A stretch of 64,000 nucleotides of DNA from Bacillus sp. CH30_1T (lineage in GTDB: Bacteria > Bacillota > Bacilli > Bacillales > Bacillaceae_B), in NCBI RefSeq assembly GCF_008364765.1, contig NZ_VTUY01000002.1:126501-190500 (forward strand), written 5' to 3'. This document shows, one piece after another, positions 1 through 7,526 of this stretch. The notes under the pieces were generated by a model. That model did not search any database, was not told the origin of the DNA, and worked only from the letters and a program-made list of their open reading frames with translations. Position 1 is the first letter of the stretch. Each line of letters begins with the position of its first letter. A program made the translations under genes and the position numbers.

Positions 1-93
1 TCTATCGTTCAAGGAGATGCAGAAATCTGCTTGTGGCTTTCGAAACACCTTATGAACCACCACATCGTTCTTCACATATGCGGTATGTTCCAT
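1..93 (-). CDS. 5' end of an unknown gene (partial)
   Basis: Thirty-one codons run off the left edge of the window, starting at the ATG read from position 93. A good ribosome binding site (AAGGAG) lies 6 bases upstream of this ATG; another ATG two codons earlier sits directly on that site and is less likely. The visible N-terminus is polar with no signal peptide. I do not recognise the family. The main support is the well-placed ribosome binding site. Confidence 0.4.
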   Translation of the reverse strand, partial: MEHTAYVKNDVVVHKVFRKPQADFCISLNDR

Positions 94-420
94 TTTCATC
101 TCCTTCTTCACCCCTTAGGACACAGGAGGAGTACTGCATAAATCCTTTATTCCATATATTGATGAAACCTATCTAGAAGAAATGATGAAAAAATTCAATA
201 AAAGGGAAATATCAAGTATCAATTCTCATCCTTCTCCTCAACAAAGTATCCCTTTCCAGTGATCGGGGTTTAGACACGATGCCTGACAGTTATGGGGATT
301 TGGTAGAGGTTCCTGGTCACGGTATGGTGGTAGTTCACGGTTTTGACATTCTCGCTTTTGAACCTCCTATACATCTTTCTGTTAAAATATAGATATACGG
401 AACTTCCTGGAGGTGGACAT
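94..420. other. Intergenic region, no assigned gene
   Basis: No convincing gene. Two short open frames occur here (an open stretch ending at 261 with no good start, and 279-392 coding 37 residues), but neither has a well-placed ribosome binding site. A TTGACA at 343-348 followed 19 bases later by TATACA could be the promoter of the regulator that starts at 421. Confidence 0.4.
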
Positions 421-1353
421 ATGGATTACTCAGTCATCGGAAAGAAGATAAGAGAATTGAGAAAGGCTGTCGGGATTACCCAAGGGGAGTTGGCAGAAGA
501 GATCTGTACTCAGGCGCTGATCAGCCGAATTGAAAATGGGGATATCTATCCCAGCGCCACGGCTTTATACCAAATCTCGGTAAAGCTTGGCGTCGACGTA
601 AACTATTTCTTTGAAATCGGGACAACTCCACGGCTCGATTACATAATAGAAGTGGAAAAGCAATTGAGGTACTTAAGGGTTTATCGGAAATACGAGGAAA
701 TGATGGAACTGGTCAAGAACGAGGAAAAGAATCCACTATTCTATAAGGACAATGAACTCCTTCAACTTCTTTGCTGGCACAAAGGGATTTATCAATTCGA
801 AGTGAAACAGGATGCCGAAACGGCCTTTTCCCTCTTACATAAAGCATTTCACCTCACCGCTCATCAGAAAAAGGCGATGTCTGAGAGGGAAATGGAGATC
901 CTGGCCAGCAACGGCGCCATTCATTACAATAAACATCAATATGACGAATCCCTGCATTATTTTAAGAGAGTCGAAACGGCCATGAATACAACCGGACAAC
1001 TACAAGATAAAAGTATTAAAACCAAATTATTTTATAATATCGCCAGAGTCCTGACACGCCTAGGAGAACTGGAAGAATCATCGGAATACTGTCATAAAGC
1101 TATCAGATGGTGCTTTGATGAGGAACTGCTTTGGGGACTTGGTGAGCTTCACTATCAAATTGGCTACAATTATGAGCTAAAGAATCAATACGAAGAAGCC
1201 CTTCCTTACTTCAAACGTGCTTTGCAAATGTTTGAGCTCCGAAATGATGAGCCTTATGTGGCATTTCTTGCACCGAAGATTGAGGAGATTTCGCAACTAT
1301 CGGGACATGGGACAGGTCCTTTGTCTCATCAAGTAAATACGGTGGAACGTTAA
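421..1353 (+). CDS. RRNPP-type transcriptional regulator (HTH plus TPR)
   Basis: This 310-aa protein begins with an XRE-type helix-turn-helix (about residues 6-60, with a TQGELAEEICTQALISRIENG core), followed by a long helical region with TPR-like repeats (about 120-300, for example YKRALQMF-type helices near the end). That architecture is typical of peptide-sensing RRNPP regulators such as PlcR, NprR and NprA, which bind a re-imported oligopeptide in the TPR domain. The start at 421 is chosen because GGAGGTGG lies just upstream, although the frame stays open further 5'. No cognate peptide gene is evident beside it: a terminator hairpin follows immediately. It sits 400 bases from a second regulator of the same architecture, so the two could share a signalling context, but that is inference. 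Assignment to the broad family is secure; the ligand and targets are unknown. Confidence 0.8.
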   Translation: MDYSVIGKKIRELRKAVGITQGELAEEICTQALISRIENGDIYPSATALYQISVKLGVDVNYFFEIGTTPRLDYIIEVEKQLRYLRVYRKYEEMMELVKNEEKNPLFYKDNELLQLLCWHKGIYQFEVKQDAETAFSLLHKAFHLTAHQKKAMSEREMEILASNGAIHYNKHQYDESLHYFKRVETAMNTTGQLQDKSIKTKLFYNIARVLTRLGELEESSEYCHKAIRWCFDEELLWGLGELHYQIGYNYELKNQYEEALPYFKRALQMFELRNDEPYVAFLAPKIEEISQLSGHGTGPLSHQVNTVER

Positions 1354-1370
1354 TTCCACCGTCTCTTTAT
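1340..1370 (+). terminator. Terminator of the HTH-TPR regulator gene
   Basis: An 8-bp perfect stem (CGGTGGAA / TTCCACCG) with a 6-base loop overlaps the stop codon at 1351-1353 and is followed by TCTCTTTAT. The T-tract is modest. Confidence 0.7.
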
Positions 1371-1456
1371 AATGTGTGACAGTGTACCTGTCCCCGTGAC
1401 CCATACCAACTCCTCGTCCACACTCTCCTGAACTTCTTCTGATTCGCTTGAATTTC

Positions 1457-1576
1457 TTACGTCCTCGCATCCTTCACGCTTGTAAGGGTAATGTTCTTAT
1501 ACCATAAAAGAGGAACAATATTCCCCACAATCTCTAATTTCCCGATTTGATCCACTATCTGACATCCTGATTTCAT
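1457..1576 (-). pseudogene. Internally deleted relic of the winged-helix replication-type gene
   Basis: The minus strand reads MKSGCQIVDQIGKLEIVGNI and continues VPLLWYKNIT, nearly identical to the N-terminus of the intact protein encoded at 9983-11017. It then jumps to SVKDAR, matching a segment near residue 280 of the intact protein, and stops at TAA. DNA similarity extends upstream of the start to about 1640, including the AAAGGACACCT motif that also precedes the intact gene. The most direct reading is a duplicated copy that lost most of its middle. It is not expected to make a functional protein. Confidence 0.75.
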
Positions 1577-1751
1577 CCTTTCATCCGCCCTTCCCGTTCA
1601 TTCATATTTTAAATAGGCAGGGAAAGAAAAAAGGACACCTGTGAAAGAATCTTTTCACTGGTCTCCTTTTAAGTGGTGGCGGAAGCAGAGGAGAAGTTCT
1701 GTTGCATCCATATTCACCTTTTGGAAAAAGAAGCAAGAGAACCGTCCCATG

Positions 1752-2654
1752 TTACTCCTTGTCCAAATACCCCTTCTTCAATTCGCGAACTATATTTAAA
1801 TAATTGTCATTGCCAAGAAATCCATAGATGAACTCCGCGTTTCTATAAGCTTCTTTTATGCTCGAACAGTCTCCATTCATCTTTTCATAACATTGCCCCT
1901 GGTAATAATAAAAATTCCCAAGCATCGAGATATTCTCATTTTCTTTGGACTCTTTTATTCCCTGAACGACCGTTTCCAATGCCTCCTGATATTTCTTCAA
2001 GTCATACAGGGTCTTTGCCTTGTTATATAAGATTCGCAGCCTGTAGATTTCCGGCTGACGGAGCAAGGAAGGGGTAACCTCTTTAAATTGACTCTTCAAG
2101 GCTTTGTTATAGTACATGAGTGACGCTGTAAGGTTATCGTTCTCTCCATGGATAAGGGCTAAAGAGTTTAGGATTTTGAAATGAAGAAAACCCTTTTGAT
2201 TGATCAAAAAATATTCTTCTTTAAGTAAATCCTTTAAGAGCGACACAGTCATCTGGTAATTCTCTCTCTTTAGACGGTAAGAACTGACGACATTCATCCA
2301 TCTTAAATATTGCTCGAACCAAGTACGGTTGTTTGTTTCCATTGTCCGTAGTTCTTTTTGTGTCAATTGGTGAACATCATTGAATCGCTGCTTAATAGAT
2401 AAGTTTTCAATAAAAGAAACGGTTCTGTTTATGTATTCTACATTATCATCCAATAAATACTGCAAGAAATAACTGATTGGTTTATTTAACTTCAAAGAGA
2501 TAAAAAAGATTGTTTCAAGAGTAGGTTTGGTCTGCCCTCTCTCGATCAAACTTAAAGCTGACTGTGTACACACATCTTGCGCCAAGTCCTTCTGAGTCAT
2601 GGAATTTTGCTTTCTTAGACGGATGATTTCCTTACCCAAATCCACTATACCCAT
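1752..2654 (-). CDS. PlcR-like quorum-sensing regulator (HTH plus TPR)
   Basis: This 300-aa protein has an N-terminal XRE helix-turn-helix (about residues 6-62, core MTQKDLAQDVCTQSALSLIE) and a TPR-like C-terminal region. From memory, the C-terminal part aligns well with Bacillus cereus PlcR: the ILYNKAKTLYDLKKYQEAL stretch, the MLGNFYYYQGQCYEKM stretch and the IKEAYRNAEFIYGFLGNDNY stretch have counterparts at the same spacing, and the length is close to PlcR (285 aa). PlcR activates transcription when bound to the re-imported C-terminal peptide of PapR. Here the gene is divergent from a bacteriocin operon whose first gene encodes a peptide containing NDLPHEF, resembling PapR signals. I infer that it controls the operon at 2830-9671 and perhaps distant targets. 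The start is supported by a G-rich ribosome binding site upstream. Confidence 0.82.
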   Translation of the reverse strand: MGIVDLGKEIIRLRKQNSMTQKDLAQDVCTQSALSLIERGQTKPTLETIFFISLKLNKPISYFLQYLLDDNVEYINRTVSFIENLSIKQRFNDVHQLTQKELRTMETNNRTWFEQYLRWMNVVSSYRLKRENYQMTVSLLKDLLKEEYFLINQKGFLHFKILNSLALIHGENDNLTASLMYYNKALKSQFKEVTPSLLRQPEIYRLRILYNKAKTLYDLKKYQEALETVVQGIKESKENENISMLGNFYYYQGQCYEKMNGDCSSIKEAYRNAEFIYGFLGNDNYLNIVRELKKGYLDKE

Positions 2655-2729
2655 ATTACCCCCATCTTTCTAGTCAAAATATCATCTAGGTAAAGTATGA
2701 CTTATATACCTTAAATTGTCATCTGTAAA

Positions 2730-2745
2730 TATGAATCTACTTATA
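2730..2745. promoter_or_regulatory. PlcR-box-like operator
   Basis: TATGAATCTACTTATA lies between the divergent PlcR-like gene and the bacteriocin operon. Against the remembered PlcR box TATGNANNNNTNCATA it matches 10 of 12 defined positions. A possible -10 (TATAGT, 2774-2779) follows downstream. A plausible but unproven operator. Confidence 0.5.
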
Positions 2746-2829
2746 TTTTGTTTATTTTCAAAAAATTTAATTGTATAGTTGGGTTGCAGTACAGAATACT
2801 ACATAAAACAAATTCTAGGAGGAATAACC

Positions 2830-2979
2830 ATGACAGCTTCAGCTTTGTTATTGACTATTGGATTAAGCATCGGCGGGGGAGCGGATAATGCCAACATTGC
2901 CGACCGATTAAAGGATATCATTCCCGTTGATATTGAGAATGATTTGCCACACGAATTCAGTGTAAAAGTGGATAAATAA
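2830..2979 (+). CDS. Putative PapR-like signalling peptide precursor
   Basis: This 49-aa product starts at the ATG preceded by AGGAGGAATAACC. It has a hydrophobic N-terminal stretch (ALLLTIGLSIGGG), a charged middle, and a C-terminal segment ENDLPHEFSVKVDK. The NDLPHEF heptapeptide resembles known PapR signal heptapeptides (the patterns ADLPFEF, SDMPFEF, SDLPFEH), and PapR precursors are also about 48 aa. A difference is that six residues (SVKVDK) follow the motif, whereas in PapR the signal is C-terminal, so an extra cleavage would be needed. The N-terminus lacks the usual early lysines of a Sec signal. It is the first gene of the operon divergent from the PlcR-like regulator, and one base separates it from the next gene. 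A simple leader or small membrane peptide is the alternative. Confidence 0.65.
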   Translation: MTASALLLTIGLSIGGGADNANIADRLKDIIPVDIENDLPHEFSVKVDK

Positions 2980-2980
2980 A

Positions 2981-3628
2981 ATGGAACTTCGCCACAAGAT
3001 ACCCGGACCGTCCTTGATCTTCAAGCCCAAATCCGAATCAGGGAAAATCGCTGATAAACCGACATTATGGAGACCTGCTACACTATCATTGATCATTCTT
3101 CTGGCTGCTCTTGCAATAGGTGTATTGCTGACGGATACCAGCAAGTTATCCTTTACCGAGGAAAATCTGAATAGTGCAGAAAGAGTGCAGGCATTTATAA
3201 TAGGAGCAGTCGCCGTAATCGCCCTCTTCTTCATCTCCCAATCTATACTTGCTTTATACTTGTACCTAACCGTCAAGATGTTCAGGCATTTCAGCTCGTA
3301 TCGAGAATTACTGTCTTTAGCATTCTTCGTTTCCATACCGGTTTCTCTCGCAGAATTATTGAAGGAATCCAGTCCTTTATTCACTGCCAAGGAAAATATC
3401 ACAGCACTGTCCTCATATATGGGAGGATCCCCTATATTGCAAGGGGCCATTGCACCAATGGAAATATTCAATATATGGAGTTTGGTCATTCTCACCATCG
3501 GTCTCCGTCAACTGACCAAACTAAAGACCTTTAAAGTCTTATTCATTGTTGCCGGCCTTGTGATATGGGACTCACTAACAAGTATGGGGACCGCTTATAT
3601 CACCGATTTATTCAGTGAACCGAAATAA
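2981..3628 (+). CDS. YIP1-like polytopic membrane protein of the bacteriocin operon
   Basis: This 215-aa protein has about five hydrophobic segments (roughly residues 33-52, 70-95, 108-128, 155-178 and 184-202). The layout resembles the small YIP1-domain membrane proteins often found beside bacteriocin exporters in Firmicutes. It begins one base after the PapR-like peptide gene and ends 14 bases before the C39 exporter gene, so it is cotranscribed. No catalytic motif is visible. A role in immunity or export assembly is possible, but only the membrane nature and operon membership are supported. Confidence 0.6.
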   Translation: MELRHKIPGPSLIFKPKSESGKIADKPTLWRPATLSLIILLAALAIGVLLTDTSKLSFTEENLNSAERVQAFIIGAVAVIALFFISQSILALYLYLTVKMFRHFSSYRELLSLAFFVSIPVSLAELLKESSPLFTAKENITALSSYMGGSPILQGAIAPMEIFNIWSLVILTIGLRQLTKLKTFKVLFIVAGLVIWDSLTSMGTAYITDLFSEPK

Positions 3629-3642
3629 AATGAGGGGAAATT

Positions 3643-5892
3643 ATGAAAAGAAATATACTTGTACGCCAACATGATAGCAATGATTGTGCTCCTGCATGTT
3701 TAGCCATGGTTTCTTCCCATTACGGTAAAAAAATGGAGCTTTACAAATTCAGAAATAAAATGCAAACGCAGCGTAAAGGAACCATCCTGAGCGATCTCGT
3801 AAAGACCGCCAATGAAATAGGCTTTATCAGTAAACCTATAAGGGTGGATAAAGAAGGATTTCAAAGTAGATTCACCCTTCCTTCCATAGCCCAAGTCATT
3901 CTGGAAAATGGTCAAAGCCACTTTGTTGTCATCAGGGAAATCTACAAAAACAAAGTAGTATTATTAGACCCCGGCCAAGGGAAGCGTGTAGAAAGCATTG
4001 ATTCGTTTTTTAAATACTTTACGGGACTGATGGTGCTCCTTACCCCAAACAACAATGTTTTTGTGAAGAAAAATGATGAGGTGGCAAACAAGAAAGTATT
4101 CCAGCGGTTTCTCACTCTGTTAACCCCTCACAAATGGCTGTTAGGGATGATCATTTTAGCATCCATTACGTTGACAGTGACGGGGATTGTCGGTTCATTT
4201 TTCAATCAAGTGATCTTTGACCAGGTCATTCCCAATAACTTAGAGACGCAGCTCCTGGTCTTCACCCTGTTATTCCTGGGAGTTTCCTTGGTCCAGGTAG
4301 TGATTGGTTTCATCAGGGCTCAGTTGGCCATTCATGTATCTCAGAAAATGGATATCTCTCTAGTATTAAATTATTTCAAGCATATTTTCAATTTACCTAT
4401 AAGCTTCTTCTCCACCAAGAAAACAGGTGATATCCTGACCCGTTTCGGTGACAGCTTTGTCATTAAAAATGTACTGACCAATTTAGTACTGACCGTCTTT
4501 CTGGACTTGATCCTGGCTCTGGGGACCGGTATCATCCTGTTTAACATATCCCGAGAACTGTTTATGATCATCGCCGTTATAACCATCATTCACATCATCA
4601 TCGTTTATTCCTTTAAGGAGCCTTTCAAGAAGTATAACTTAAAGAAAATGGAGCAGGACTCAAGGTTGAATTCTACAATAGTCGAAAGCTTGAATGCCAT
4701 TAACTTTGTAAAATCTTCGAATCATGAGAAATCCATCATGGATCGAGTCGAAAAACATTTCATAAAGTCTCTTAAGATTGATTTCAGAATGCAGCATTTA
4801 GCGAATCTTCACGACAGCATTTCTTCCACTTTGATGACGATCGGAAGCCTCGCTCTTATCTCTTACGGTGCATTGATGGTGATGAATGAAACCATGTCCA
4901 TTGGTGTTCTGCTTACATTCAGTGTCCTATCCTCATTCTTCATGGATCCGATAAACCGATTGGTGAATATGCAGTTGGAGATTCAGGAAGCGGACATCTC
5001 CATGAAACGTCTGTCAGAGATTCTTGATATTAAAGAAGAGCCCTTGGAAGATGACAAAAAGATCGAATTTAAATCCATTCAGCATTCAGTTACATTCGAA
5101 GACTTGAGTTTCGGCTACCGTACAGGGAAAAATACGTTGAAAGATATCAATATCTCCATCAATAAAGGGGAGCGCACAGCTATAGTAGGAACTTCGGGAT
5201 CTGGAAAGTCCACTCTAGCCAAGCTTCTAGTTGGCCTTCACTCCATAAATGAAGGAAGAATATTAATTGATGATGTAAATACCCAAGACTACACATTAAC
5301 TTCTTTACGTAAACGAATAGGCTATTGCCAACAGGATGTCCAGCTGCTTCCCGGGACAGTCTTTGAAAACCTGACCCTTGGGCAGGAACACCACGAAATT
5401 AAAGATATTCAAGAAGTTCTCGGCAAGATTGGCTGCTCAGGATTTATCCATACGCTGGATGACGGGTATGAGACCCATATTGAAGAATCAGGCGTTGGGC
5501 TTTCCGGAGGGGAGAAGCAAATCATCAATCTTACCCGCTGTTTATTAAAGAACCCTGAACTCATTGTACTCGATGAAGCCACAAGCAATATGGATTCCAT
5601 GAGAGAAAAAGAAGTTTTCGAACAACTATATACCAACTTCCCGAATAAAACGATGCTGATCATCGCTCATAAATTAAGTCTGATAAAAAATTGTGACAAG
5701 ATCATTGTAGTCGAGGATGGGCAAGTCCTTGAAACAGGGACCCACCAATCGTTAATGGAAACCAAGGGGGAGTACTATCATCTTTGGAACGCACAACATA
5801 GCGAGATTCACTCTGGCAGCCAGGTGAAGGAACTTTCAGAGGCCGATACATGTAACGACTACGACGAAGACGACGATGTTTTTCAATACTGA
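3643..5892 (+). CDS. Bacteriocin-processing ABC exporter (C39 peptidase, TMD, NBD)
   Basis: This 749-aa protein has the full PCAT layout. The C39 peptidase occupies about residues 1-140, with catalytic Cys15 in QHDSNDCAPACLAM, His in SHFVVIRE and Asp in LLDPGQG. A six-helix exporter domain spans about 165-440. The ATPase carries Walker A GTSGSGKST (near 520), signature LSGGE and Walker B LIVLDEAT. Such proteins cut leader peptides after a double glycine while exporting the mature product. The GG-leader substrate is encoded 500 bases downstream at 6405-6743, and a membrane-fusion-like partner at 6862-7515. The C-terminus has an unusual acidic tail (NDYDEDDDVFQY). The ribosome binding site is GAGGGG. 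Confidence 0.93.
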   Translation: MKRNILVRQHDSNDCAPACLAMVSSHYGKKMELYKFRNKMQTQRKGTILSDLVKTANEIGFISKPIRVDKEGFQSRFTLPSIAQVILENGQSHFVVIREIYKNKVVLLDPGQGKRVESIDSFFKYFTGLMVLLTPNNNVFVKKNDEVANKKVFQRFLTLLTPHKWLLGMIILASITLTVTGIVGSFFNQVIFDQVIPNNLETQLLVFTLLFLGVSLVQVVIGFIRAQLAIHVSQKMDISLVLNYFKHIFNLPISFFSTKKTGDILTRFGDSFVIKNVLTNLVLTVFLDLILALGTGIILFNISRELFMIIAVITIIHIIIVYSFKEPFKKYNLKKMEQDSRLNSTIVESLNAINFVKSSNHEKSIMDRVEKHFIKSLKIDFRMQHLANLHDSISSTLMTIGSLALISYGALMVMNETMSIGVLLTFSVLSSFFMDPINRLVNMQLEIQEADISMKRLSEILDIKEEPLEDDKKIEFKSIQHSVTFEDLSFGYRTGKNTLKDINISINKGERTAIVGTSGSGKSTLAKLLVGLHSINEGRILIDDVNTQDYTLTSLRKRIGYCQQDVQLLPGTVFENLTLGQEHHEIKDIQEVLGKIGCSGFIHTLDDGYETHIEESGVGLSGGEKQIINLTRCLLKNPELIVLDEATSNMDSMREKEVFEQLYTNFPNKTMLIIAHKLSLIKNCDKIIVVEDGQVLETGTHQSLMETKGEYYHLWNAQHSEIHSGSQVKELSEADTCNDYDEDDDVFQY

Positions 5893-5908
5893 TAAGGAGT
5901 GAGGTATC

Positions 5909-6361
5909 TTGGTTATGGATGTAAAGGAAAATAAAACTTTAAAGCTGAGCAATGTTGTCTTACATAAAGTGAACGTCGAAGAACTAAAGAAGGTGTCAGC
6001 TGAGAAGATCGTGAAATTATTGAACGCACAGTTACTATCTAAAGGAGCCGCTCCCAAAGGTCCCTTGATCAATCATACTTACTTAAGGAATGGGGAAAAT
6101 CAAGTCAGTTTCATGATGCAGGCGAGTAAACCGGTAGAAGTCAAATTCCCCTATGGATTCAGTGACTCTCTCAAAATTGAGAATTGTTTATATACCAGAT
6201 TCCAAGGAAAAGAATACGATATCGATTATGCCTATCAGAAAATGAATCTTTATGCATATGAAAATGATATTTCATTAAAGAAAGAGAGTTATAGTATTTT
6301 CCTCTCCAATGAGCCTGAAAGCGATAAGGTCGTGATTGATATATTTATGCCCATGAAGTAA
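5909..6361 (+). CDS. GyrI-like / DUF5085-like small protein
   Basis: This 150-aa soluble protein starts at TTG 5909, 9 bases after AAGGAG. The pattern, with an initial LSNVVLHKV strand, a KGPLINHTYLR segment and a C-terminal EKSYSIFLSNEP-like plus VVIDIFMPM strand, resembles the GyrI/effector-binding fold and the Firmicute DUF5085 group. Those proteins bind small molecules or occur beside secretion loci; their exact role is unclear. It lies between the exporter and the bacteriocin gene, which suggests a chaperone, adaptor or immunity role, but this is inference. Confidence 0.5.
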   Translation: MVMDVKENKTLKLSNVVLHKVNVEELKKVSAEKIVKLLNAQLLSKGAAPKGPLINHTYLRNGENQVSFMMQASKPVEVKFPYGFSDSLKIENCLYTRFQGKEYDIDYAYQKMNLYAYENDISLKKESYSIFLSNEPESDKVVIDIFMPMK

Positions 6362-6374
6362 GTGAGTTGAATAC

Positions 6375-6394
6375 TTCTCAAAGTGATAGGGAGG
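6375..6394 (+). repeat. Left arm of a perfect 20-bp inverted repeat around the bacteriocin gene
   Basis: TTCTCAAAGTGATAGGGAGG is repeated exactly in inverted orientation at 6816-6835. This arm contains the GGGAGG that serves as ribosome binding site for the bacteriocin gene at 6405. In mRNA the two arms could pair over a loop of about 420 bases. Confidence 0.9.
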
Positions 6395-6404
6395 GGTAGG
6401 TGAA

Positions 6405-6743
6405 ATGGGTATAAAGGGAGCGAAAAAAATGGAAGCTATTTTAGAAAATGAGTTATTATTACCGAATCATTATGTAGATGTTACTGATCAGGAAATGGAG
6501 TATGTTGATGGTGGTGTCGCAATCGCCACTATCCTCGGTATCGTCACTGCTGTCATTGCAGCATCCGGTGCAACATATGGAGCTGGTAGAGTAGCAGGTG
6601 AAAGAGCCTATTACGCAGGACTGCGAAATAGTACGTATCAGAAATGGAAATGGCAAATCCGTGCCGCGGCTGTGGGAGTTGGCGGCGTAGCAGGTGGTAT
6701 CTTCATGCTTGGATTTGAAAACAAATTCTATTCCATGATTTAA
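6405..6743 (+). CDS. Double-glycine-leader bacteriocin precursor
   Basis: The 112-aa product has a leader with the pattern LLLPNHYVDVTDQEMEYVDGG ending in a double glycine at residues 36-37, as in substrates of C39 exporters. The predicted mature part (about 75 aa) is hydrophobic and rich in Gly and Ala, with two likely membrane helices (ATILGIVTAVIAASGATYGAG and AAAVGVGGVAGGIFMLGF) and GxxxG-type spacing, as in class II bacteriocins. Two starts are possible: 6405 (GGGAGGGGTAGG upstream) and 6429 (GGGAG upstream); the leader is typical either way. It is encoded in the same operon as its exporter and is bracketed by a perfect inverted repeat. There are no Cys residues, so it is not a lanthipeptide and carries no disulfide. 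Confidence 0.8.
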   Translation: MGIKGAKKMEAILENELLLPNHYVDVTDQEMEYVDGGVAIATILGIVTAVIAASGATYGAGRVAGERAYYAGLRNSTYQKWKWQIRAAAVGVGGVAGGIFMLGFENKFYSMI

Positions 6744-6815
6744 TTACGTCTTTCACCATACTTAGTTTAACTTATTATATCAAATAATATATAAAAAAAC
6801 ACCCATTTCGCCTGT

Positions 6816-6835
6816 CCTCCCTATCACTTTGAGAA
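6816..6835 (-). repeat. Right arm of the 20-bp inverted repeat
   Basis: This is the exact reverse complement of 6375-6394, placed in the gap between the bacteriocin gene and the HlyD-like gene. It could pair with and mask the bacteriocin ribosome binding site, or be one end of an invertible segment. Confidence 0.9.
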
Positions 6836-6861
6836 ACAAACTTGAGTAAGGATGAAATTAA

Positions 6862-7515
6862 ATGAAATCTTATCACATTAATGAGATCACTGATAGTCAA
6901 ATCATGTACAATCATAAACCCTTTATGCTCATCCTCACCCTTCTGGGATCCGTGATCTTTTCACTCATACTATTGGGATCTTTATCAATATATGCAAGTA
7001 GTTCTTCTGTATTCACCTCATCAGGTGAGTTGCATTCACTGAATAAAACAGAAATTGTCGCTGCTGAAGCCGGCTTCATTACCCCCTCCCTCTCACCATT
7101 AGAGAACCGTGTAGAGAAGAATCAGAAGCTTGCTGCTATCCAAACTGATTCGGGAAGCTTAGACATCCTCTCTCCTGAGGGTGGCTTCTTTGTTCAAGAT
7201 CCCTCCATTATGAAAGGGAAGTTTCTTTCTGCAGGTGATCCAATCGGTGTGGTCTCAAGTAATAAGAAGATGTTTATCCAAACGAACATCCAGAAAAAAG
7301 ACATGATACATGTAAATGAAGGGACCGAGGTAGGTGTCAGGTTTTCAGAGATACACATTGAAACCAAAGGAGAAATCACGAGTATTCAATATATTCCGAG
7401 TGAAGATCGAGAGGATGTTTATTCCGTCAAGATAGAGCTGAAAGAGTCAATCAATCACCAAAAAGTCCGGGAAGGTATGGAAGCTCTCGTTATTTTCGAG
7501 ACCACACCCCAGTAG
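6862..7515 (+). CDS. Short HlyD-like bacteriocin secretion accessory protein
   Basis: This 217-aa protein has one N-terminal membrane anchor (about residues 24-46) followed by an extracytoplasmic beta-rich region. The segment KTEIVAAEAGFITPSLSPLENRVEKNQKLAAIQTD resembles the lipoyl-like part of membrane-fusion proteins, and the C-terminal part (EITSIQYIPSEDREDVYSVKIELKE) the barrel domain. The long coiled coil of full-size HlyD proteins (over 400 aa) is missing, so this is a compact version. It probably works with the C39 exporter in bacteriocin release. The ribosome binding site is AAGGATG. Confidence 0.7.
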   Translation: MKSYHINEITDSQIMYNHKPFMLILTLLGSVIFSLILLGSLSIYASSSSVFTSSGELHSLNKTEIVAAEAGFITPSLSPLENRVEKNQKLAAIQTDSGSLDILSPEGGFFVQDPSIMKGKFLSAGDPIGVVSSNKKMFIQTNIQKKDMIHVNEGTEVGVRFSEIHIETKGEITSIQYIPSEDREDVYSVKIELKESINHQKVREGMEALVIFETTPQ

Positions 7516-7526
7516 GAGGAAAACCT

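Noticed and set aside
119..261. Open stretch reading VLHKSFIPYIDETYLEEMMK then KFNKREISSI
   Set aside because: It looks somewhat protein-like, but has no proper start codon after GGAGGA and no recognised family; possibly a remnant.
279..392. 37-codon frame just before the first regulator
   Set aside because: No good ribosome binding site and it overlaps the likely promoter; could not be supported as a signalling peptide.
2908..3498. Long minus-strand frame inside the YIP1-like gene
   Set aside because: Antisense to a well-supported operon gene, with no ribosome binding site or family pattern.
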